From NCBI RefSeq assembly GCF_030272615.1, contig NC_081412.1, forward strand, positions 478,910,157 to 478,974,156: DNA of 64,000 nucleotides, in the 5' to 3' direction. The translations under genes and the position numbers were made by a program. The notes under the pieces were generated by a model. It was given only the letters and a program-made list of their open reading frames with translations. It made no database searches and had not been told where the DNA came from. Numbering within the stretch: the stretch's first letter is position 1; each line of letters opens with the position of its first letter. Positions 45,331 to 56,404 of the stretch are shown here, piece by piece. The stretch is from Cryptomeria japonica. Taxonomy: Eukaryota; Streptophyta; Pinopsida; Cupressales; Cupressaceae.

Positions 45331-46620
45331 AGTACATACATATCTATAAATTCAACCTGTAGTGGTTGTTGATCTGGTAGTGGTGCTTCAACCAGTTGAT
45401 CTGCAATTACATGTCCTCTGATTTCCCGACGTTTTGTGTACTGGATATCAAACTCACTGAGAATCATGACCCACTTAGCCAATCGTCCTATAAGAGCTTC
45501 TTTGCTGCATAAATACTTCAGAGGATTAATTTTTGCTACTAGCTTGATTGTGTGAGCTAGCATGTAGTGGTGGAACTTTTGAGAGGCAAACACCACGACT
45601 AAGCAAGCCTTCTCAATGAATGTATAATTTAGCTCATATCTGTTCAAAGTTTTGCTAATGTAATATATAGCTCGTTCCTTGTCTTTCGGATCTTCTTATG
45701 CTGGCAGTGCCCCCAATGATCCTTCAGTTGTTGATATATAGAGAATGAGCGGCTTGCCTACTATTGGAGGTACCAACACTAGCAGATTCATCAGATATTG
45801 CTTGAGCTGGTGAAATGATTCCGCACAGTTGTCTTCCCATCTGAAAGGTATATTCTTATGAAGTACATGATTGAATGGTAGATATTTATCTGCTAGTTGG
45901 GTTATGAATCGCTTGATAGACTGCAGTCATCCCTACAAAGATTTGAGTTGGCTAATGTTCCTGGGAGGTGGCATCTCCATGATGACCTATACCTTTGCTG
46001 GATCTACTTCAATGTACTTTTCTGACACAATGTAGCCTAACAGTTTGCTTGATGTGACCCCAAAGACACACTTCTTAGGGTTTAGTTTGACCTTGAATTG
46101 CTCTAATCTTTGAAATATTTTATTTAATATGCCCAGATGTTCTGCTCGAGTGAATGATTTAGCCAGTAAACCATCCACATAGTCCTCCATGAAGGTATGC
46201 ATCATATCATGGAATATTGTCATCATGGCTCTTTGATAAGTTGCCCCAACATTTTTCAAGCCGAAAGGCATGACGTTCCAACAATACGTTCCCCATGGAT
46301 AGGTGAACATAGTTTTATCTTGATCCTCTAGAGCTATTCTGATTTGATTATAGCCAAAGAAACTGTCCATTAATGATAACATTTCACGACATGTTGTTAG
46401 ATCCACAATTATGTCGATGCTTGGCAAAGGAAAGTCATCCTTTGGACATGCTTTGTTGACATCTCTAAAAATTGTACATATTTTGATGCTTTCGTCAGGT
46501 TTCGAAACTAGTACAAAGTTTGAAATCCATTCAGAATAGTCTATAGGTCAGATGAATCCGACGTCTAATAACTACTTTATTTCAACTTTGACCAATAATG
46601 CCACATCCAGATTCATCTTT
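45331..46620 (-). pseudogene. element E reverse transcriptase and RNase H
   Basis: On the minus strand, CPKDDFPLPSIDIIVDL (about 46395-46450), SFFGYNQIRIALEDQDKTMF, PWGTYCWNVMPFGLKNVGATYQRAM and the active site near 46170-46181, which reads YVDG instead of YVDD. NPKKCVFGVTSSKLLGYIVS follows. Stops TAG at 45987 and TAG, TGA near 45930 occur where element A has Gln and Lys. RNase H has ISTTEGSLGALPA near 45705-45745 and the long frame 45222-45647. The enzyme is inactive because of the missing second catalytic Asp. Confidence 0.88.
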
Positions 46621-47820
46621 CTTAATTTATGTTTGACCAGCTTAGCTCCTGGAACGATGGATAAATGATGCCTGATCAGGTTCAAATCTATTCCAGGCAT
46701 ATTTGCATAAAACCAAGCAAAATTGATTTGCTTTTCTTTGAAGAATTTGATAAAATCCGGTTGTTTCTCTTATGTCAGTGATTCGGCTAGGTGTATGGTT
46801 TTGACTGTTGCTTCAGTGCCAATGTTTATTTATTGAGTGGGTTCAATCAATATGGGTGACATTTCTTGAAAAAAATTAGGAATAATGTCAAGTCTCCCAT
46901 CTTTAGGTGCCTCAAAAAGTTTTTCACCTGCAAATGTGTCCTTTATTTTTACTTTTTTTGTAATCTAATGTTGTCATTGATTGGTTTTCAACATTAATCC
47001 TTTGTTTCTTTCATTTTTGCGACTGAGAGACTTGGCACTCCCCTGATTGCAGATATCATTATTTTGTTTGATGGTAGAGCACATTTCCGAGTTAACTGAA
47101 TATAGATACTGGACAAGGGATTCATCATCTGGGAATATTGGTATATCATGGTGTTCAAGTTCTTCTCAGTCTATGAGGTCAGGAAATATGAGTGGTAAGG
47201 AGTCATTTGGTGGGTTGAGATCGGTTGCGATAAGTGTCATGATATAGGCATCGTTATAGTTGTTTGGGATATTGGTTGGGTCTATGATATTGTCAAGGTC
47301 TTTGATGGTATTATCTTCGATGTAGCCTTGTTCGTATTGTTGTTGCTCGTTCTCATTATCCTCATAGATATCTCGTGGTCCAAATTCAAGTGGTCGAGAT
47401 TCTGCGCCTTGTCCCTCCTAAGAAAGGGGTGTGTATGATTGGATGGTATCTACCTCAATATCTTCAGTAACATCTGAACAGCTACCCCACTCATATTCAT
47501 TAGAATCAGTTTCAGAATTACCATCCTAGATTATTTTGTTGCTTCTAATAGGTATGTTGTATGGTGAGAAAAGATCTTTGACAATTGATACCAGTCCTGT
47601 AGTTTTTTTTATTCAGAATCGGAGCCTGCTTGTACCCTTTGCATTTGTTCATACACTGGTTCCCTTCGGTGAATAGTAATTTCTTTGGGTGGTGGCTCTA
47701 CTTTGGTTTGATCAAGTTCTTGCACATGATGCACTTTCTTATAAGAAGCTTCCTCCCTTTGAATGGCCAGTTCTTCTTGTAGTTTCTCTTTTTCCTGATG
47801 TTCTCGCTCTTTCCTTGTCA
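46621..47820 (-). pseudogene. element E pol linker, weakly coding
   Basis: Between the G-patch-like segment and RT the sequence reads in short acidic pieces on the minus strand, with many stops. One frame (47609-47821) has ERERQ-like charged residues (EREHQEKEKLQEELAIQREE) suggesting a coiled coil. I recognise no domain. Confidence 0.4.
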
Positions 47821-47823
47821 TTT

Positions 47824-48273
47824 CTATTGCTTGGTGTAGTTCCTCTTGCCATGAGTTTTCATTATATTTTTATTTGCTCTCCATTGAGGTTTCTGATATT
47901 TATTTTGATTTTGCCTAGGTGGTACATGTTGTCCATATCCCAATACTGTTTTATCTCTCACAAATTGTGAAGGAAGTTGCAGGGGTTCTGTAATGCCTTC
48001 TTGATGCTTGTCAATAGGTCCTTTGCCATTGTATCCCATCTGTTGCATGATCCATAATCCTTTTCCATATTGTTGTGTTGGTATGGCCACCTCTATGGTA
48101 GCATCTATGACTTCTCCTTCATCCTTGTATAGACAACTAAGGATGTCTTTCTCTTCTGATTCATTTGCCAGTGTGCCCAATTGGACAAATTTACCATCAA
48201 ACTTGGTGATGGGTTGTGTTGCTTGATGTGTTGATGCAGAAGGTTGTCCATAAGATTTTGGCAATGTTGGCAA
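47824..48273 (-). pseudogene. element E post-protease segment with G-patch-like motif
   Basis: The minus-strand frame of 149 codons includes PTQQYGKGLWIMQQMGYNGKGPIDKHQEGI near 48000-48090. It has the Gly-hydrophobic-Met-Gly-Tyr and final GI of a G-patch, though its glycine spacing is imperfect. It lies between protease and RT as in element A. G-patch segments bind nucleic acids in some retroviral proteases. Function in this element is inferred. Confidence 0.5.
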
Positions 48274-48479
48274 TTTTGATAGACACGTGGTTTAAAAGAG
48301 TACTCCCCCATGCCTTGATCTTTGATTTTCATTTTTTGTTTGAAGTCTATGGATAGAGACTTGAGTTCTTCTTGATGATGATTGGATGCTGAGGAAGCTT
48401 AGGCCTCCCTGTTTTATGGATACAGGCCGTCTTGAGTTACCCCCATAGCATTGCAATGCTGAAAAGAGTTATTATCGAC

Positions 48480-49151
48480 AGATATGGAAATTTCTTGTCC
48501 ATTGTATGGGAACTTGATACACTAATGGTATGTCGAAGGCATTGCTTGCATTTCATGTATCCATGGACAACCCAGTAGAATATTGTATGTCAAGTCTATG
48601 TCCAAGACTTGGCACATGGTATCTTTTTGTATTGGTCCAACTTGAATAGGTAATATTACTATTCCTTTGGATGACCTTTCTTCATCATCATAGGCTTTGA
48701 TGGTGATCTTCTTGTTTGGATCAATAGACTACTCAGAGAAGCCCAATGCACGGATAAGCTTTAAAGTACAGATATTGAGACCAACTCCTCCATCTATTAA
48801 CACTCTTTTTACTCGATGTTTATAGACTCAGACTTTGATATGGAGTAGGGTGTTATGCGGATGATTCAAGGAGACATCATCATGTTTGGAAAAGGTAAGG
48901 TTATGCGGCCCTGTCATATGAGCTACCCTGGCTTGGAATCGATCGATGTCTAGATCATTAGGAACGTTCATTTTGAAAAGTGCTTGTTCTAAGATATCTT
49001 TGTGTTTTGGTGAGATTTCAAGAAACTCTAGTATGGATATCTGAGTGGGAGTTCTCCGCAGTTGATCAACCAAGTTATATTGAGTCTTGGGGATAGTTGT
49101 GGATGTTGACGTGTTCCCTTTCAAGATGTATTTTTGTGCTTTGGTTGTCAC
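48480..49151 (-). pseudogene. element E aspartic protease region
   Basis: The 107-codon frame at 48828-49151 (ISILEFLEISPKHKDILEQALF and RVAHMTGPHNLTFS) precedes the protease, which reads RVLIDGGVGLNICTLKLI near 48760-48810, with an Asp-Gly-Gly active site as in element A. Downstream are LPIQVGPIQKDTMCQVLD and PWIHEMQAMPSTYH near 48525-48660. A TAG near 48728 and another near 48830 break the frame. Confidence 0.75.
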
Positions 49152-49199
49152 ATTAATCGAGGCATGTTCTTGTTTGTCCTTGATTTTTATGACATTTAC

Positions 49200-51026
49200 T
49201 TAGTTGTCATATGTCGATATGTGACTGATGGTGTTATCATACATGTGATTTATATAGGCTCCTCTAGTATCGTTTGATGTTGAAGCTCCTCCCTTGTTGT
49301 AATTTGGAAGAGGATTTTTAAAGGCGTCATGTTCACCATTCATTTTGTGACCATCAACTGTTAAATCGCCTCTATCAATCATGTCCTGAACAATGTTCTT
49401 CAACCTCATGCAATCATTTGTGTGATGTCCTTTGTTGCGATTAAAATCACAGAAATGCGAGTCATTCCACCAAGGTGGTTTGACCTGGGGTTCAAATTTG
49501 TTCATGGCTGACAATGTGATAATCTTATTCACCAAGAGTTATCGAAACACAGATTCTAAGGTTTGTCCTAATGGTGTGTAGATACGTCTATATGGGAAAC
49601 CATTGGTGTTGCTTCTCTGATTTGTATTATTCCCTCGGTTGGTGTTGTTGCCTTGGTGATTGTTGTTGCCTTGGTTATTGTTGTTGGTGTTTGATGTTGA
49701 AGTTCCTTGGTTGGTATTTGGCGGATAAGTGTTAGTGCCTTGATTAACACTTTTTTGATCTTTGTTGGATGGTGGGTTACCTGATAAAGATAATACTAGT
49801 TGTTTAGACTTCACATTGTTGGCATCAACTATCCCATCATTAACAACATTTTTGTTCCTTTTCCAAAATATTGATTTGTCTAAAGTGTTGTTGTTGTTTT
49901 GATTGTTTAAGGGGTTAGTACTTAATGAATTAACACCTTCCTTAAAGAACTTCAATGTTCCTTTCTTGATGCAGGCTTCCTCCACTTGGATTTCATTTTC
50001 TATCAACTTGGCAAAAGATGGTATGCATTGGAGTTTGAGTTGATAACCCATCTTACTATTTACATTATCAATGAAGATCTCCATCTTTTCCTTTTCAGGC
50101 ACGTCTCGGGGATATCTTGAAACCATGTGTCTCCACCGCTGAAGAAACACCATGAATGTTTCATTGCTCTTTTGTTTTGTGTTACACACATCCAGCATGG
50201 TGATTGCATGTTGAATGTTATATGTTATGAATTTGTTTACCAACTCATCAAATGATATGATGGGAGGTGTAAGTTTAGACAACCACTCCATGGTTTGCCC
50301 TCCCAAACTTCTTGGGAATAGTCTCATTAAGTAAGTGTCATCGTGAGCAAACTCTAGGCTCATGGTACAAAATTCTCGAACATGATCATGAGGATCACTT
50401 TTACCATCGTATTTGTCATACTTTGGTATATCTGAATTTGGGGGAAAAGGTATCATGTTCAATCTCCTGTCAAAATGATAAGGATAGATCTCGTCCAAGG
50501 AGTATCACATCGTAGTTCCTTGTTGCATGTCCTACATTTTCCTTTGCAGTGTTTGGATTTCTTGTGTAAGGGAAACCATGGGTGCATTTGTTCTCTGAGG
50601 GAGAGTTTCCCCTCTTTCGTTAATATTGTCCTGGTTGTGGGTATGGTCTTGTTCTTGTTCGCGTGTGTTTTCAGGACCATGTGTCTCTTCTTCTCTTTGT
50701 TGTTCTTGAAAGGCATAATTTATAGACCTTGTTCTTGAAATTCTCTCATCTATAATCCTTAAGTTTTCTGTATCGAAATCTTCAGGAATGTTAACTCCTT
50801 TGCTAGTTAGCATGAGTAGATATTTTTCCTTGTGTGCTTCGATAAGTCTTTCCATGAGTTTTTGGAATGCTGCGTTCTCTTGACATTCTCGAAGAAGTTC
50901 CTCAGTGATCTTTGTTTCGCCCATATTGGCATACTCATCAAAAGGATTGGATAATCTATTACCCATACTCAATTCTGGTTGTGACTCCTTTTGTTTGTTT
51001 CTCTGAGATCGAGTGACAATGGGCAT
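49200..51026 (-). pseudogene. element E gag (capsid and zinc motif)
   Basis: The start codon is at 51024-51026 (MPIVTRSQRNKQKESQPELS). One frame continues to 49200. The N-terminal third is Glu/Gln-rich with a probable coiled coil at the end (PMVSLTQEIQTLQRKM). The Retrotrans_gag-like capsid spans about 49990-50450 (PKYDKYDGKSDPHDHVREF, FPRSLGGQTMEWLSKL and VCNTKQKSNETFMVFLQRWRH). A repetitive Asn/Thr/Gly tract lies at 49580-49760. A zinc motif HFCDFNRNKGHHTNDCMRLKN lies at about 49395-49455. Stops at 50532 (TAG), about 50505 (TGA) and 49536 (TAA) fall where Gln, Arg and Gln would be expected. Confidence 0.85.
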
Positions 51027-51867
51027 TTAATATATTTCTACCGTGATGAATTCTTCTTCTTCTAAAGGAGTTCTGGGTGGTGTTGGCAGTTTAGGTCGAG
51101 CTTCATTATATGTGATACAAAACTATGGGAATGAAACAAGGTTAATCCTTCCTCCATGATTTAGGCATTGGTTGAATGCCTCTTTCTGAATGTAAGCCTT
51201 ACTTCTCAAAGGTTCCTTGTCAAACTCGTTTGTTTTTCCTTGGATATACAATTGCATGTGACGCAAGAATGCGCGATGTGATGCAAAGAGTTGATGATTG
51301 ATATAGAGAAATTTATTCCTTCTCACAAGTACTATAGAACTAGGTTATCTCTTCTTCAACTTAGTTTTGTGATAAAGACTTGTTCTTCTCAAAATATGAG
51401 GAGTGGTCATACATGATTGATCAAAGGTTGATGTTGATGTTGGATTTGGATACTTCGTTTGAATACTTAAGTTTACTTTATCAAGTAGAGGTTTAGTTAC
51501 ATTCGCCTCCATGACAAAGTGTGTCAAATGATATGGATAAAGTCTCCCGATATGGAAACTTGATTTGACAACTTAAGAATCAACTAGGTATGTGTTTTTG
51601 ATAGAATCTATTGGATGGTGAAACTTTGATCACTGTTTCTAATACTTCCTGATTTTGTTGGATGAAGTCTGATCTCAATCTAGTTTAATGATTTGAAAAA
51701 AAATTTCTAAGAGCGCTTTGTTGAATTGGAAATTTTCTCATTAATGATTGGATTTGAATTTTTTGTTGTTGAGTTTGCTAAAGGACCTGAAAGGGTATCT
51801 GAAATTGTCGATGAAATTCTCCCAAAGTGCAGGATTTTCTCTTTGTTTTTTCCTTAAAATTGATCAT

Positions 51868-52225
51868 GCACTAAGAAAGAGACTAAATGCACTAAATAAT
51901 GTTCAGAATGCGCTGCAGAATGCTCCCTATGCGCTAAGCTGCCTTTACTATGTGCTAGCTCAGACTGTTTGATGATAACTATTCTGGATAGGTTATGCGC
52001 TATTATGTCCTGATTATGTGCTATGTTTTGAACTGAAAGTGCTATGAAATGTTTCTTATGCGCTATACTGATGTTTAAATGCGCTAGATTGATGTTGGAA
52101 AGTGCTACTGGGAATTTCACCAATATGATATTGATTATGCGCTAAGTTGACTGATGAGAGCGCTATGTTTTGGTTCAAATGCACTACTGAATGTTTTCTA
52201 CACGCTAGGATGTTGATCCTATGCA
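51868..52225 (-). repeat. TAGCGCAT word island L1 in the gag-pol leader
   Basis: On the plus strand ATGCGCTA occurs exactly at 51929, 51995, 52058, 52079 and 52137, with near copies (GTGCTA, ACGCTA, ATGCACTA) between them. On the minus strand, which is the sense of gag-pol, each reads TAGCGCAT. Confidence 0.85.
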
Positions 52226-53419
52226 TTATTGTCCTAATTTATTTGTTTCTGCAATTTTAAATTTTAACATCTGTGATTTTGATGGATGATTTTTTGAAAA
52301 AGAACTTGAAAACATGGTACATAGAAGAGATAACAATTTTGCCTATGCTAAACAAGTAGTGTATGTTATGTGAGGATGTGTTCAAATCCCTGATGTTTTC
52401 ACTGGTTTGGATAACAAATAAGATAAATCAAGCAAACTCTTTATTCAAGGGTCATCAACAATATCATAGCCCACTAGTTCCGATACTCCATCAGCTCAAA
52501 CAACCTTGTAACCCCCTAGGGGGCGCCCATTTTTTTTGCCTTTTGTTAGAAATTAACTCAAAGTGAATTGCTTCACAATTGAGTAGTTATCTTGGAAGAT
52601 ATAAGGTGAGTGATCTTGGGGACGGATTCTTCCCCACCCTTGTACTATGATATTGAAAATGTCTGGTAACTGACTCGACTCAAAGATTATAATGCTAAAG
52701 TTCTTAGTTAGGCTTTCATTCAGTCTTCAGTGATAAACTCCCTCAGAAGGCTTCCCAACCTTTAGAACCAAGGATTTACGTAACTTAAAGATACTGGGGG
52801 AAGGCTAATTGCTGAGCAAAACTGTTGAAGGAGAATTTCGTCAGCCTCCACTTTTGATTATAGTGGGTTGGACCACTTGGCAATAAAGTCTTTTCCCACT
52901 TAGGTCATTCCCCTCTCACCGGCCATTAATGGCACCCTAAGGGAAACTCGGGAGGGTGGGCCTTCTAAAGGTATTAACTGCTTGAAGTAAAGAAAACATA
53001 AGAGTGGTTTGGATTTTTTATCACCCAATTAAGGGGAGAGCATATACTTTCCACTTTCGAGACAAAGCAAGCAATGGTTCTTTTTAGCCTTCAAAACAAT
53101 GATTTTCTAACTTCTATTTGGAGATGTTGCTCCAAAAAACATGGTGTTCTTTTTAACTCTTCATAGCAAAATGTGTATTTCCAAAACCTTTGAAAAACAA
53201 ACCTGGTCAACAAAGTAAATCGTGATGTTGGTCAACAAAAGGAAAATCACGAAATCAATCCTTAATGAAAACTCTTTTTGTCTTGTGCAAAACAATAAAA
53301 GTGAGATTCTTTTTACCCTTTGCAAAAATGAAGCGAGGTTTTCTTTTATGCACCAAAGGAATAATGGAGTTCTTTTTAACTAGCACCAAAGGAAAAATGG
53401 GATTCTTTTTAACCTTTGC

Positions 53420-53572
53420 AAAACTGAAAGTGAGTTTGTAGTTCTTTTTAAATTTTGCAAAATGAAGTGAGTTTGTAGTTCTTTTTAACCAGCAAAAGAA
53501 AGTGAGTTTGTAGTTCTTTTTAACCAACAAAAGGAAGTGAGTTTGTAGTTCTTTTTAACCAGCACAAAAATG
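53420..53572. repeat. 35-bp tandem repeat in the E leader
   Basis: Three to four copies of a unit with core AGTGAGTTTGTAGTTCTTTTTAACC, preceded by degenerate copies from about 53300. No coding meaning seen. Confidence 0.8.
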
Positions 53573-53764
53573 AACTATTTTAAAACTAACTTTAAAAAGT
53601 TAGAAATAAAAAATAATTAAATTCCTAAATAAACTCCTTCAACTTGCAAACAAAGATTAGTAACCTGCAACAAACAGTTAGTGAAAATTTTTAACTCTTA
53701 GGTGATCTTATACAAGCCTAACTTTTACTTCTGTTACAAATTATGTTTTTCTTGTTTCTGACAG

Positions 53765-54010
53765 AGTCGCGCGCTAAGCTTCTGCACAAAAGCACAACAA
53801 AATGTTATCGATGCTACAAAATGCTCCCTAAGAGCTACACTGATTACCAAATGCGCTACACTATTATCCTGACGTGCAAGAAAGAAATTTAAAGCATTAT
53901 GCGCTAACACTAAGTTCAATAGCGCTAAAGAAAGGTTCTGATGCGCTAAATAGTATACCAAAAGTGCTATTGTTTGCTCCGGATGCACTAACAAAAGTTC
54001 CCAACGTGCC
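53765..54010 (-). repeat. TAGCGCAT word island L2 in the gag-pol leader
   Basis: ATGCGCTA occurs exactly at 53851, 53899 and 53941 on the plus strand, with variants such as GCGCGCTA and TAGCGCTA. It lies within 330 nt of the primer-binding site. Confidence 0.8.
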
Positions 54011-54078
54011 AAAATAGTATTCTAGCATGCTTGTAATCTTTGTCCTGCATAAAAAATGATGTGATTTATGGGGACTTT

Positions 54079-54095
54079 CCCCATGGTGGGCGCCA
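54079..54095 (-). promoter_or_regulatory. element E primer-binding site
   Basis: TGGCGCCCACCATGGGG on the minus strand, four nt from the LTR terminus at 54100. It fixes the 5' LTR boundary. Confidence 0.85.
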
Positions 54096-54099
54096 AAAA

Positions 54100-54469
54100 T
54101 GTGTGCGGGAAAGAGGGTGACAAAAACGTAAAAGTCCAATTCAAAAGGCCCACACACCAATGAGACTCTTGGTACAAGTTATAGGAACTATATTGAAATA
54201 GCTCAACTTCCCAAGGGGTGTCCCATTGTTCTCTATCTCACAGGATCCGTAAAGTCAATGTCTTTGCTCTCAGATCACTGAACAAAGTGACTTAGGAATG
54301 ACAACTCCAAGAATGAGTGATGTTTGATTATTATGCATGAATGCATTCCTAAGACATGTATGATATTGAAATTATGATGATTAAGCTAGCATAAAGATGA
54401 TGATAAAATTAACTAATTATCCTAGCAATGATATACCAATCTAACATGGATATTATATTATATTAAAAT
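54100..54469 (-). repeat. 5' LTR of element E, truncated to 370 bp
   Basis: Colinear with 36676-37045 until TATTAAAAT, after which the sequence is unrelated (GCATAGTTGC). About 1.1 kb of the outer LTR is missing. Differences from the 3' LTR are few over this stretch, about 5 percent by eye. Confidence 0.85.
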
Positions 54470-55190
54470 GCATAGTTGCATTTGTAATCAAGAGTTGTTG
54501 ATATCATTTGAAAAGGAAAAGATTGTAAAAATATGTGTGTATCATTGGATGTTTTGCATGTTTATGAGTTTATGTGTTTTCCATGTGATCTTACTATCAA
54601 TATATGCTTATCATATGAATCTTTCTTTGGTGTTTTAAAATGAACATAGAATATATATATTTGTACATTAAGTTAATAATTAAAACTGAAAAAAAAAATG
54701 GCTAGGAAATTGAGTTATTAGTTGATTATTTTCTAGGTCCCCTAGCGGGGTGTTATATAAAAGATTAGTGTGAGATGTTTGTCCCACATGCATTAGGTGA
54801 GTGTAATTGATAGGAGTGGAAGATGATAAATTGGAGATGAAATAGATATGTAAGAGATTTAGGAAATGGATGGAAAAATGGATTTAATGAAGAATAATGT
54901 TATTAAATGGATTTATTTAGTATATATTTTTTGATCGGTTAATGTTTCTTCTTTTACTTCAAAAAGTTGTTACATATTCATAGTTATTCAAGAATATGAC
55001 ATAAGATTTATAATAACAGTGTTTGACCCATATCACCAAAACCCCCATCCAGTCCATGCAGAGACTAAAAAGATCAAAAAATATCAAAACAACCCCCACC
55101 CATCACTTGAGAAATGTCTATACAAAATTACATCACATATGTACGCTATGAAAATATTAGAAAAAAACAAGTGTCTCTACATTAGATCAT
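54470..55190. other. AT-rich stretch without recognised features
   Basis: No gene or known repeat seen. A GGTCCCCTAGCGGGGTG hairpin-like sequence lies near 54737-54753. Confidence 0.5.
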
Positions 55191-55195
55191 AGAGA

Positions 55196-55931
55196 CTATC
55201 TCCTTAGGCCTTTCTCGCTGGGTGAATTGGATTGCTTCGCCTGCTCTTCGGAATCCTCATCATTATCATTGTCTTCAGGGGGAAAGTTGATCCATAATGT
55301 GCGATAGATCTTCCTCTTCCTTATTCCTTTTGGGAAACCACATTTGCATCGTGATGATGAAGGCACCCCTAGATCGGATGAATTAGCTCCAAAATCACCC
55401 CACTTCTCCAACTCCAACTTGAGTTCATGTTTCTCCCACATCTCTAAAAAATCCTTGATTCCATGCATTCCTATTTGTGTTGAGGCTCACCTAACCTATT
55501 TGTGTTGAGGCTCACCTAACCTCCCTATCGCAGTTTTCACTCCAAAGGAGGTAAGGGTGTAGAGGAGGTTTGAACTCACTGGTGTGTATCCAGGCACCAT
55601 TTGGACACACAAATCCCACCCCACCCCTGGTCATCCTTAAGAAACTATCCAAGCCACCACACCATTCCTCCTGGATGCAACTTCGCACAATCAACTCCAC
55701 CTTCTCCTTACTTTCCAACTCAAAACACTAGGCCACAAATATGGAGGCAATCTCAACATTCATCCGATATTCTAACTCTCCACGTAGATACTCCTCTCCA
55801 AACACAATCTTCACTCTTGTCAGGAAGGTTTTCTCTTCAAACCAAAATATATTTGTCAATCGCTCATCAGAAATGGGTCCCAAGAAATCCATCATCGGAC
55901 GCGAATCACGTAGAGTGAAATTTGGTTCCAT
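55196..55931 (-). pseudogene. unrecognised protein gene fragment with a 25-bp duplication
   Basis: The minus strand opens at MEPNFTLRDSRPMMDFLGP (55931) and continues through FGEEYLRGELEYRMNVEIAS, a TAG near 55728 and SCIQEEWCGGLDSFLRMTRGG to CDREVR (55515). A perfect 25-bp tandem duplication (55472-55496 and 55497-55521) then shifts the frame. Discounting one copy, the frame continues, with a TGA, into HGIKDFLEMWEKHELKLELE and an acidic end (EDNDNDEDSEEQ), closing at 55196. About 240 codons in all. I know no family for it. It could be a captured or decayed host gene or an unknown part of a transposon. Confidence 0.5.
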
Positions 55932-56400
55932 AACACTCTCTACGAAAATATCCTTGCAAGCAAAAAAAAAGGCATAAAAAACAAGTCTCTAGCACACCTC
56001 AATGCAAGACTTACCAAAGAATCTATGTCCAACAACCTTGCTATAGAAACTTGCTAAGGAAGCTCCACACGAATTGTGAGGTTGCATATTCGATGGGATT
56101 TAAATGTAATTTCGCAGGGATAGGGTGGTGGCATGTCTGAAGACTAAGACAAATTCAATTCTCTTGTATGGTTGGACATTGCTTGAAGGGGATACCACCA
56201 TCTTGGCCAAGTGGAACGTTGCAAAGTTTAACCTACTTGCCCTCCTGAGAAATAATAGAGGATATCATCAGATACATAAGATCTGATCAACACCCTATAT
56301 TGATAAGCTTTAAATGTTCTCCCATACCTACCATTAAGCCATTATCGCCAACCAAACTGGCAATCGACCCCTCGAGCACACTAACAAAAGGTTAAATGAC
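55932..56400. other. no recognised feature
   Basis: No convincing frame or repeat was seen here. The sequence is less AT-rich than its right neighbour and could be the upstream part of the gene at 55196-55931. Confidence 0.4.
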
Positions 56401-56404
56401 CCCA

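Larger units (their letters stand above)
51030..54078 (-). other. element E 5' leader, long and non-coding
   Basis: Three kilobases between PBS and gag on the minus strand without a credible gene. It contains two GCGCTA word islands, a 35-bp tandem array (about 53420-53570) and the conserved leader block CTCTCACCGGCC (about 52911-52922) shared with the leaders at 1-2309 and 3400-4230. The far end (51030-51860) may include a short upstream exon region but no frame is convincing. Confidence 0.65.
36676..54469 (-). mobile_element. Ty3/gypsy element E (Tat-like) carrying an antisense PMD gene
   Basis: On the minus strand: 5' LTR (54100-54469, truncated), PBS (54079-54095), leader, gag, protease, RT, RNase H, archaeal-type RNase H, integrase, a 5.4-kb extra region, polypurine tract and 3' LTR (36676-38168). 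LTR parts align over about 370 bp and share TGTGTGCGGG at the inner end. The extra region holds a plant mobile domain gene on the opposite strand. Tat-lineage elements such as Grande are known for extra antisense frames between pol and the 3' LTR. The outer 5' end is lost, so no target duplication can be checked. Confidence 0.88.

Noticed and set aside
54600-55000. tRNA or small RNA gene
   Set aside because: I found no cloverleaf-like arrangement or A and B boxes that I could support in this or any other gap.
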